DNA of 64,000 nucleotides from Leptolyngbya sp. SIO1E4 (GTDB lineage Bacteria; Cyanobacteriota; Cyanobacteriia; Phormidesmidales; Phormidesmidaceae): NCBI GenBank assembly GCA_010672825.2, contig JAAHFU020000006.1, positions 62,001 to 126,000 of the forward strand, read 5' to 3'. Shown piece by piece: positions 54,705 to 61,857 of this stretch (position 1 is its first letter; each line of letters starts with the position of its first letter). The notes under the pieces were generated by a model. It saw only the letters and a program-made list of their open reading frames with translations, ran no database searches and was not told where the DNA came from. The position numbers and the translations under genes were made by a program.

Positions 54705-54887
54705 ATGAATTGCTGCCCTTGCTGTTCCACTTCTCTAATTCAGCATATCGACGATTGTGAGGTTCACTTCTGTTATCCCCAGGGTCAAAAGTTGATGCCG
54801 AACCTTATTGGTGTGATGTGTGACCAATGTGCCGAAGGCACTACGAACTATCCACTTCCGTTCCGCCTCGTGGAGACCATCGAATAA
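54705..54887 (+). CDS. small Cys-rich zinc-ribbon-like protein
   Basis: The frame encodes 60 residues starting MNCCPCCSTSLIQHIDDCEVHFCYPQG and ending after CDQCAEGT. The opening matches a widespread cyanobacterial small protein (MNCCPCC-x-LLRHI...WFC-x2-C), but the second Cys pair of that motif (FC-x2-C) is altered here, and a CDQC lies further on. It may be a diverged or damaged copy. A GAGGTTGACAACC leader precedes the ATG. Confidence 0.55.
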   Translation: MNCCPCCSTSLIQHIDDCEVHFCYPQGQKLMPNLIGVMCDQCAEGTTNYPLPFRLVETIE

Positions 54888-55060
54888 ATCTAAAGCAAAT
54901 AGCCCAAAAGGATTCCGGCAAGAACGCAGGAGCTTTGTTCCTGAACGAAGATAGTGCTATCCACACGGAGGATATCGAACGGCTTGATGATATCCCCAAG
55001 ATGGAGGCCAGTACTCAGGGTTTGCATTGCAATGGAACTATCTTGACCAAGCAGCACGTT

Positions 55061-55651
55061 ATGACGACTCATCTCTTGAAGCACAGTGATTTACGGGGTC
55101 TTTTAGTGATTGATGAGCACACCACCGAAGAGCTCGGCTATGTTAATCAGCTGTTCGTTGATATTCAATCGCATCAGGTGATAGGAGGAGCCTGTGTATC
55201 GGGTTTCCTAGGCCGAACTATTTATGACTTTAGATGGACCGACATCAATGAGATCGAGGCAGACAGAATACTTATTCACTGGCGTGGTGACACGCTGTTA
55301 GAAACATCGACTGTTGTGGATGCGATGATTGGCCTTGAAATGCAAACCGATCAAGGCCTTGTAGTTGGGGTTATTAGTGACTATTGCCTGGACCCAAGAA
55401 CCGGAAAAATTATAGATTACGCGTTTGTCGCCGACGTTTGGCGCGGCATCCAAGAGGGATCGTACTGCTTCCCCAGCCATACAGTTGTTAGTGCGAGGCA
55501 TCAACGCCTCATTGTTAAAGATGAGGCAGCCCAAGCAGCTAAGCCATTTTCGGAAGGACTGCAGGATAATCTGACCCAGTTGGTCGGAGCCATTAAGGAG
55601 AACTGCACCCAAGTCCAGGCAGATATGACTTTCCTGGTTGAAGGATCCTAG
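55061..55651 (+). CDS. PRC-barrel domain protein, tail cut by TAG
   Basis: The product has 196 residues from ATG 55061, where the first PRC-barrel begins (HLLKHSDLRGLLVIDEHTTEELGYVNQLFVDIQSHQVIGG). A second PRC-like unit starts at LETSTVVDAMIGLEMQTDQGLVVGVISDYCLDPRTGKIIDY. The frame is open further upstream to 54827 but without family-like sequence. After TAG at 55649-55651 the same frame continues with a helical tail (NRQKVIQQFIESRADTVRKG ... LKRTLNIVRAEDVKSAG) to about 55780. The native protein was therefore probably longer and has been truncated. PRC-barrel proteins of this kind occur on thylakoids, but the role here is unknown. Confidence 0.72.
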   Translation: MTTHLLKHSDLRGLLVIDEHTTEELGYVNQLFVDIQSHQVIGGACVSGFLGRTIYDFRWTDINEIEADRILIHWRGDTLLETSTVVDAMIGLEMQTDQGLVVGVISDYCLDPRTGKIIDYAFVADVWRGIQEGSYCFPSHTVVSARHQRLIVKDEAAQAAKPFSEGLQDNLTQLVGAIKENCTQVQADMTFLVEGS

Positions 55652-55766
55652 ACAACTGTCTCAAACCGACAGAAAGTCATTCAGCAATTCATCGAAAGCC
55701 GAGCAGATACCGTGAGGAAAGGCGTCTCCGAACTGAAACGGACTCTAAATATCGTCCGCGCGGAGG

Positions 55767-56627
55767 ATGTCAAATCAGCTGGGTGCTCTCTCTGCAGGAG
55801 CTTATGCAGACTACACCAGCTATCAGCCTGTGAACACTCCCGACCAAATTAACGATCCCAACCACTGGCAGCCACTACGGATTGTGGATGGTCACACCAC
55901 TTCTATGAAACAACTGTTCATTGCCCCGCATTGGGGGTTAGTGATGCCCTTTGCCTTGAAACATCGTGACCAGTTTCAGCCCAATGAATACAGCGTTCAG
56001 CGATATCCCTCTAAAGGATACGAGCGGCAAGCACAGGATGTCTTAGACTATGGTTTAGGGCTTGCCATCAGCAAACGTCTGGTTAAACTCATGGGTGGAG
56101 ACATCCAGGTTCGTAGCCAACTCCATCAAGGTTCAACCTTTAGCATCACAATTCCGGTTTTACCCATCACTCCTCCCATTAGCACCGATTCCCCTGCCTC
56201 TGCTCAAGTAGATATCGAGCTGCGGTCTGAACAGCTTCCCTATCGCATCCTCGTGGTGGATGATGTCTTGGTTAACCGGCTTCTCCTAACCAAGATCTTT
56301 GATTCTCCCAGCTTTGCTGTAAAGGAAACCCAAAATGGGAAAGAAGCCATTGAGGTGTGGCAAAACTGGCACCCTGACTTAGTTTTGATGGATATTCAGA
56401 TGCCAGTCATGGATGGTTATGCTGCTACCCGTTGGATTAAACAGCAGTCCCAGAAAACAGTCGTGATTGCTATTACAGCCAATGCTTTTAAAGAGGAACG
56501 CCAGGCTATTTTGAAGGCAGGGTGTGATGATTTTATTAGCAAACCTTTCCAACGGGATGAAGTCTTAGCGAAGGTCATTCAACACCTTGAGACGAATTAT
56601 ATTGAAAACTCTAAAAGCTCAATCTGA
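55767..56627 (+). pseudogene. chimeric frame: haloperoxidase fragment fused to kinase C-terminus
   Basis: Residues 1-94 (SNQLGALSAGAYADYTSYQPVNTPDQINDPNHWQPL ... IAPHWGLVMPFALKHRDQF) look like an internal piece of a vanadium-dependent haloperoxidase/PAP2-type protein. At 56050 the frame passes without a break into the duplicated kinase segment (GLGLAISKRLVKLMGG ... DLVLMDIQMPVMDGYAATRW ... KPFQRDEV). The result is an open 286-residue frame with a complete receiver but no kinase core and an incomplete haloperoxidase. It is an accidental fusion, though the receiver could still be phosphorylated if expressed. Confidence 0.8.
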
Positions 56628-56698
56628 ATATTAGCGCGGTAATTTCCAAGGTAGAGGACGGGGTAGTTCATAATTATCCGTGTTTATCCCGAATTTAT
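56050..56698. repeat. 649-bp segmental duplication, copy B
   Basis: This is the second copy of 50988-51636, with about 8 substitutions, four of them amino-acid changing in the receiver region. It ends at the same GAATTTAT as copy A, but here it is followed by unique sequence instead of the IS end. Confidence 0.92.
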
Positions 56699-56790
56699 TT
56701 GAAAACGTCAATCCCAAACAGTATTTATCTGGAAGACTATTCACCATATCTTCATATATCACTATTTCAGTAGAGCTTGGGAATAAATTC

Positions 56791-57090
56791 ATGGGTTTTT
56801 GGGACAAGATACCTGTTGTAGGTGCATGGAAAAACAAAGTCGATGTCCTAACAGGAAATATATCTCATAGAGAAGCATTAGTTTACAAGCTTGAGCGTAC
56901 TGCTACTGTTGTAAACATCACAGCTTGTTTTGCTGAAGCAGTGGCAGCGGCAGGAATAGCTCTTACAGTTGAGCTGCTCACAAAAGATGACGTCGAAAAG
57001 TTTATTATGGAGGAGCTTACAGAAAATCAAGCTCTAGCCATAGCAGAGGCAATGGATGTCCTTTCTGGTGGAGCGTTGATCGGAATATAA
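56791..57090 (+). CDS. unrecognised 99-residue amphipathic protein
   Basis: The ATG at 56791 (behind TTGGGAATAAA) opens a 99-residue frame starting MGFWDKIPVVGAWKNKVDVL. It has a hydrophobic helix (ITACFAEAVAAAGIALTVELL) and an acidic helical end (DDVEKFIMEELTENQALAIAEAMDVL) finishing in SGGALIGI. No family is recognised. A strong hairpin terminator follows 25 bases after the stop, which supports a real transcript. Confidence 0.5.
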   Translation: MGFWDKIPVVGAWKNKVDVLTGNISHREALVYKLERTATVVNITACFAEAVAAAGIALTVELLTKDDVEKFIMEELTENQALAIAEAMDVLSGGALIGI

Positions 57091-57114
57091 AGTTAATTCA
57101 AAAGTATACTTCAC

Positions 57115-57151
57115 AGATATCCTCACAGTTTTAAGGACTGTGAGGATATCT
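57115..57151 (+). terminator. hairpin terminator, 14-bp stem
   Basis: Arms AGATATCCTCACAG (57115-57128) and CTGTGAGGATATCT (57138-57151) pair perfectly around a 9-base loop and are followed by a T-rich stretch. It would end the message of the gene at 56791-57090. Confidence 0.8.
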
Positions 57152-57629
57152 TCGATTTTATTGTCTGGGTCTGTGGCAACCAGCCCGCTACGCCGATGCC
57201 ACAGACCCCATCACCGCATTCACCTCCACGCGCCCAAAGCGGGCACTGTGACCGTCGATCGCAGCGAATCAGATGGCTTCATTGACGAGATTCACTACAC
57301 TATGTCTGATGTGGATACAGAATTAAACTTAATTTCCGACCCCAATCCGTTGGACAGAATGGACGAGGAGGAATAAGCTGGCACTTGCCCAAATCTAAGC
57401 CCGAATCAAACTACAGGGTTTATACCGAGAAAAGGTATTTCAACTCAAATTCACTTCATAGCCAATACGGATAGTTTGAGCAAAACATCATAGAAGGAAC
57501 CATACTTCCACTCATCTTTTTTCCACGGCCAATATCTACACTTTAGTTGTAGCGATTTAGCAGGCAAACCTTTGATTTTGCAAGCGCAAACGCTACATCA
57601 TCGCTGCTATTTCCTGGAGTTCAATCGTC

Positions 57630-58343
57630 ATGCTTAATCGTCTATCTTTAGTTTTGCTCAGTGCTGTAGGAGTTGCGATTAGCACTGCTGCCATAGATTC
57701 ATCAGCTGCGGTTGCGGCTTCTCTTAGTCCTGAAAGGTATGCCGATTCAGTCATTTCTTATGAGAAGGGATGGAGCAGAAATTGGGGCAATTCTCTTTAT
57801 AACAATGCCGAAACAGCGCTTGGTGAAGCAAATTGGAATTCAGAAATGGTTCACGGAGGCGAACTAGGTGCCTGGAAAGGAGATATTGGGGTATCTCTGG
57901 GCAAAGGGGGAGCCTTGACATTAGGATTTACAGACAATTATTTAACTGGTAGCGGCAATTCAGATTCTGACTTGTGGATTTTTGAGATTGGCCGAAGACC
58001 AGAGGATGTTTTGGTTGAAATCAGTATTGATGGCGACACCTGGTACAGTGCAGGGGTTGCTGATAAGCAAGACTACGCTGTTGATACCGGTATTGGTATT
58101 GATATCGATTCTCTACTCAGTAGTCACGCAGATCTCGATAGCGATTCTCTATTTTCCTTCGTTCGTCTCACCGATAACGGAACGAATGGATATGGTGGAG
58201 GTAAGTCAGGTGCAGACATTGACGCAGTTGCAGCCTTATCGTCGGCTTCCAAGCCTGAGGCAGCTGATGTGCCTGAGCCGGGTATGGTAGGAGCGCTTGG
58301 AGTTGTGGCCTTTGGGACTTTACTGCGACGTAAGCAAGGTTAG
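57630..58343 (+). CDS. exported PEP-CTERM protein
   Basis: This 237-residue secreted protein has a signal peptide (MLNRLSLVLLSAVGVAISTA ... AVAAS) and a C-terminal sorting signal: VPEPGMVGALGVVAFGTLL then RRKQG, the PEP motif, hydrophobic helix and basic end recognised by an exosortase. The mature domain (about 35-205) is Gly/Asp/Ser-rich beta sequence (GWSRNWGNSLYNNAETALGEANW; DLWIFEIGRRPEDVLVEISIDG). That pattern, as far as I recall, is common in cyanobacterial PEP-CTERM proteins. It should end up on the outer surface or in exopolysaccharide. A hairpin terminator follows its stop. Confidence 0.87.
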   Translation: MLNRLSLVLLSAVGVAISTAAIDSSAAVAASLSPERYADSVISYEKGWSRNWGNSLYNNAETALGEANWNSEMVHGGELGAWKGDIGVSLGKGGALTLGFTDNYLTGSGNSDSDLWIFEIGRRPEDVLVEISIDGDTWYSAGVADKQDYAVDTGIGIDIDSLLSSHADLDSDSLFSFVRLTDNGTNGYGGGKSGADIDAVAALSSASKPEAADVPEPGMVGALGVVAFGTLLRRKQG

Positions 58344-58367
58344 AGAATTTTCTTCGGGTTAAAAAGG

Positions 58368-58394
58368 AACCCTCTCAGCGGCGCTGAGAGGGTT
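58368..58394 (+). terminator. GC-rich hairpin after PEP-CTERM gene
   Basis: AACCCTCTCAGC and GCTGAGAGGGTT pair perfectly around a 3-base loop. A-rich sequence precedes and ATTCCTT follows. It is a probable transcription terminator, although the T run is short. Confidence 0.75.
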
Positions 58395-58657
58395 ATTCCT
58401 TGGCTGACGGGGCCGAAATACTTGCGCTCATCGAGCGCTACGATCTCGCCACCAATGAGCTGGAGTTGGAGTTGGACGCGATCGCGGGTGCAGATATTTA
58501 GTGAGGCTGAGTGTTCGAGGACGCCATCTACTATGTCAGATCCTGAATCATCCGCACCTGCCGGGAGGGGCCAAACACCTGATCAATATTCGCCACCTCC
58601 AGCACATTGTCAGACAACATCGTCGAGAGCTTCAGGCGGGTACCGCCCTCCATAGGC
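58395..58657. other. fragmentary DNA left of the IS6-like element
   Basis: The region holds a short plus-strand frame (58399-58500, MADGAEILALIERYDLATNE plus 13 residues) and a short minus-strand frame near 58546-58650 (LKLSTMLSDNVLEVANIDQVFG). Both look like pieces of larger genes cut by rearrangement. Neither has a recognisable family. Confidence 0.35.
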
Positions 58658-59601
58658 ACTAAGTGTCAGAACTGATTACCTGGGCTTGAAAGGACGCGAT
58701 CGCTGACATGGCGATCCACTTCATTCTTGTTCTTATGCCGCCTTTATCATGCCTCTGAGTTCGCCCATCCGGGCCTGAATCTCCGACGCACGCGCAAAAA
58801 TTGATTCAGCTCCTCCACCGCTTCGCAGAAATAGCCCGCCGTCTCGACGTTGCTAAAGCCCATGGTCGGGTAGTACCGCTGCTTTAACTTCCGATGGCTT
58901 TGTTCCACTGGATTATGAACGGATTTAAAGACCCGGTGCTCAACCGATTCCCCTAACACCTCAGAGATCGCACGAGGGTAGCTGGTGTGGCCATCGGTGA
59001 CGATGCGCTCTGGCGGCTCTGGCATCAATTCTGCGACTTGCTCGAAAACAGCTTTCGCCGCCTCCATATCGCGGTGTTCACTCAGCCGGACGTCCAGCAG
59101 GTTGCCATATTCATCGATGCCTCGGTAGAGGTAGCACCACTTGCCTTGGATTCTCACATAAGTTTCATCGACATACCAGGTGCGACCAAAGGTTCGCTGC
59201 CGTTTGATCCGAATGTGCTCAGCCAACTCAGCGGGAAACCGTTCACTCCAATCACGCACGGTTTCGTGAGTGAAGTGCAAGCCCTGCAACCAAAAGAGTT
59301 CAGCCACATCCCGATAGCTCCGCTTGAAGCGTAGGCGACAGTAAAGCACCTGGAAAACGATATCAGTGGGGACTTCGATGTAGTTGAACGGCGTGCCTGT
59401 CCGCTCATTAAAGCTGCGCTGGCAGGTGCGGCAAAAATGAAGGGGATAGCCGAGGCTGGTCGTCTAGTTAAGGCGGACTCGGGTGTCTTCGGACTGGCAA
59501 TAGGGGCAGCGCATGATCGCGAAGGGGGTGCAACAGTGCCTCAGTGTATCGCTCAACTGACCGGACGTGACACTCCTAAGTCATCAGTTCTGACACTTAG
59601 T
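58658..59601. mobile_element. IS6-like insertion sequence with 19-bp inverted repeats
   Basis: The 19-mer ACTAAGTGTCAGAACTGAT (58658-58676) recurs as its exact reverse complement at 59583-59601, bracketing the IS6-family transposase gene. An inner GGCACTGTTGCA-type sequence, which resembles classic IS6/IS26 ends, also occurs near 59528-59541, so the exact right end is uncertain. Confidence 0.75.
58747..59514 (-). pseudogene. IS6-family transposase with amber codon at position 17
   Basis: From ATG 59514 the frame encodes the zinc ribbon MRCPYCQSEDTRVRLN, then TAG (59464-59466). It continues unbroken with LGYPLHFCRTCQRSFNERTGTPFNYIEVPTDIVFQVLYCRL and the catalytic core: YVDETYVRIQGKWCYLYRGID, IVTDGHTSYPRA and NPVEQSHRKLKQR (DDE). 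The only defect seen is the amber codon, between the two zinc-ribbon Cys pairs. A shorter product from an internal start would lack the first Cys pair. The element may therefore be inactive or depend on readthrough. Confidence 0.85.
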
Positions 59602-59814
59602 CCTACAGGAATTGGCCGACGTTCGACCCACCCTAGCAGAACTCGGGGTGGTCATCACCGTTGCCCGGGTTCCTGTCGCAGTATGAGACAGTTTTGAGAT
59701 ACTGCAAGATGTCAGTTCTACCTAAAAGACAAGAATGAAAATGAAAGTAAGAATAAAAACAAGAATGGAAGTGGACAGGTTAAAGTAATCGCTGATGACC
59801 TGCAGCGTGTTGCG

Positions 59815-60360
59815 TTAAAGCGCAGCTGAAGGCACAGCCTCCCGCTGCCCCCTCTGCAAAACCCCTTGCGCCATACCCTTGGCAGCCGTATCAGCGAAGG
59901 CCCGCCAATCTTCCTGGGTAAATATCTGGACCAGCATTGCGGTCGTTTGAGACCGTACTGTCCTTTCTGCCATCGGCAACTGTTGCTCGTCTTCCGCCAA
60001 AAGCGCTTCGATCCAAGCCGCCTGTTCCGACATAAATTGCTCCAAGTGCCCATACAGCCGTCGATAGGCTTCGACATAGACGGCTTCAAAGCTGAGGCCC
60101 AAATTCCAAGACTGGAGCCAGTTTTTTAGTTCTGGTAGCAAAATCGATAAAATCTCAACCTGATGGCGCTGACGGCGAAAGGCTTCCGGGGGTGCTTTCG
60201 CTAACGCCTCAACATAGGGCTTTAATGCTAACCCCGCCTCTACCCTGCCACCACATTCAGCTTCGATAGCATCGGTCTCTTGCAACCAAACTTCATCGTT
60301 GAGCAGATCCAATAGGTTGCCCGTTTTCGCCAATTGCTGTGCCAAAATCGCGTCATCCAT
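59815..60360 (-). CDS. helical protein of unknown function paired with a GNAT gene
   Basis: This 181-residue, mainly helical, acidic protein (MDDAILAQQLAKTGNLLDLLNDEVWLQ ... FRRQRHQVEILSILLPELKNWLQSWNLG ... FADTAAKGMAQGVLQ) has no recognised domain. It starts 10 bases after the GNAT stop, so the two form one transcription unit. A GNAT enzyme next to a small partner can indicate a toxin-antitoxin pair, but the partner here comes second, has no DNA-binding motif, and is larger than a typical antitoxin, so I do not make that claim. Confidence 0.6.
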   Translation of the reverse strand: MDDAILAQQLAKTGNLLDLLNDEVWLQETDAIEAECGGRVEAGLALKPYVEALAKAPPEAFRRQRHQVEILSILLPELKNWLQSWNLGLSFEAVYVEAYRRLYGHLEQFMSEQAAWIEALLAEDEQQLPMAERTVRSQTTAMLVQIFTQEDWRAFADTAAKGMAQGVLQRGQREAVPSAAL

Positions 60361-60370
60361 GAGGGGCTAC

Positions 60371-60913
60371 CTAAGCTCTCAACGCCGAGTACTCGAAGTA
60401 TACCAACCCATCTTTGTCTGGGTCCGGGCCATAATCTGGCATATTGTTGCGATGGTAAAAGGCTTCCGTTTCGGGTAACGAGTGCAAACCGACGCGGCCA
60501 CCGTACCCCAACGCAACACTGCGCTGACGTGTCAGCGCTAACAAAGCTCGACCCACTCCCACTAAATAAGGCGGCTCCTCGATTGGACGACGATTCCAAG
60601 GGGCAGAGGCCAGATATTCAACATAAACAATCGGCAATCGCTCAGGTGACCACGACCGATGCCATTGCGTTTCGAGCAGCATCACGCCCTGCACCAAAGC
60701 ATCTAGTTCAATAGCGTAGGCTTCGTAACGGCTATCGTTCAAGGCCAGACTCAATTTATAGGCCCAATCCCAACTAACATAGGGTTCCTGGGCTTCGCGG
60801 AGGATTGCCCGCCACAGGGTATCGATTTGGGCTGCGTGAATCTGAGTCAGGAGACAAAAGGTGGCGGTGACAAGCTCACCTGAGGATTTAGCTAACAGGA
60901 TAGGGCGATTCAT
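60371..60913 (-). CDS. GNAT-family acetyltransferase
   Basis: This 180-residue protein has the GNAT beta-4/alpha-3 region as VYVEYLASAPWNRRPIEEPPYLVGVGRALLALTRQRSVALGYGGRVGLHSLPETEAFYHRNNMPDYGPDPD. GVGRALL is the acetyl-CoA loop (Q/R-x2-G-x-G/A type). This version is common in cyanobacteria with an unknown substrate. It is the first gene of a two-gene unit with the helical protein at 59815-60360. Confidence 0.8.
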   Translation of the reverse strand: MNRPILLAKSSGELVTATFCLLTQIHAAQIDTLWRAILREAQEPYVSWDWAYKLSLALNDSRYEAYAIELDALVQGVMLLETQWHRSWSPERLPIVYVEYLASAPWNRRPIEEPPYLVGVGRALLALTRQRSVALGYGGRVGLHSLPETEAFYHRNNMPDYGPDPDKDGLVYFEYSALRA

Positions 60914-61073
60914 GAAAGCAGGGGAGCAGGTGCTCCATAGCCTATCACCTGATGAAGACGACTCAACTCAATGCTTAGGGAAAGAGGCGGTTAAGGCTGC
61001 GATCGCGGCGCTCATCAGAGTCACGGTAAACATTCTGTCCGAAAAGGGACAAGGGACATTTGAATGGGATTAG

Positions 61074-61857
61074 GGCAGTTGTTGCCTCGAAAGAGGTACT
61101 TAAAAAGGGCTCCAGACAGACCCAGTTTAGGTAATAGGTAATAAAGATGTTGAGATAATACCTACCGCCGCTGCGCTCGATTCGCTAAACAAAGTTCTTC
61201 ATCGGATCACCAAACGTGCGCAAGTTCCAACGAGAAAGATCCTCTTTTTGGTGTCAAAAGATCAGAGTTGGCCCAAACAAGACCAAAAACTCATCTACTG
61301 AAGACGGCGTTAGATTGACAACATTTGGCTTGGGCAAGTTTAACCAGCACATCAAAAAGTAGGTATTTACTAATGATTGTGCATAAAGCTTTAGATTTAT
61401 CACGAGTGAATAAGCAGGGAAACTGTTTCAAAGAGATCTCTGCAATGAATGAAAATGACCTGAATTTTATTGATTTGAGATTTTGTTTTGCTTATTGCCA
61501 GGTGGTCTAACCTGAAATTTCCCCAGATGAACTACTTAAGCAAGTGCTGACTTTACAAGGCTCGGCTGACCTAAGTGGTGTTGTGTAGTCTCTTTGAAGC
61601 GTGATTGTGGACAACTCAATGTCCATCTCTGATGAAAATGCCCCAGCCTCTGCCGCCATTACTTGCAGCAGAAACTGGCAGCGATTATTTTACGGCTCCT
61701 CCAGCGATCGCTGTCCCTAAATCAAGTGCGACTACCCGAATATTGGGACAAGATATCTCTGATCTCATCATCGGAACAGAGCTTGCTCGGATTCCTATCT
61801 AAACCAGTCTTGGTCTCTTCTGGTCCGCTGATTTCGCGCCCTAAGTGATGAACTCTG
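61074..61857. other. gene-poor region left of the toxin gene
   Basis: About 780 bases contain only short frames (near 61325-61510 and 61605-61802) without ribosome sites or recognisable products. It may hold the promoter of the toxin gene or the decayed end of an upstream toxin-complex gene, but nothing here can be named. Confidence 0.4.

Noticed and set aside
57140..57376. 78-residue frame ending LISDPNPLDRMDEEE
   Set aside because: It begins inside the terminator hairpin, changes character midway, and may be the end of a broken gene. Support is too weak to list it as a gene.
59606..59689. Short frame ELADVRPTLAELGVVITVAR right of the IS6-like element, like a STAS domain end
   Set aside because: Only about 27 residues. 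Resemblance to SulP/STAS proteins is too short to support.
59815..60913. GNAT plus helical partner as a toxin-antitoxin system
   Set aside because: Gene order, partner size and absence of a ribbon-helix-helix or HTH antitoxin argue against it. The GNAT type is a common cyanobacterial enzyme.
60912..61073. Plus-strand frame of about 53 residues beginning MKAGEQVLHSLSP
   Set aside because: It starts inside the divergent GNAT start codon, has no clear ribosome site and no recognisable motif.
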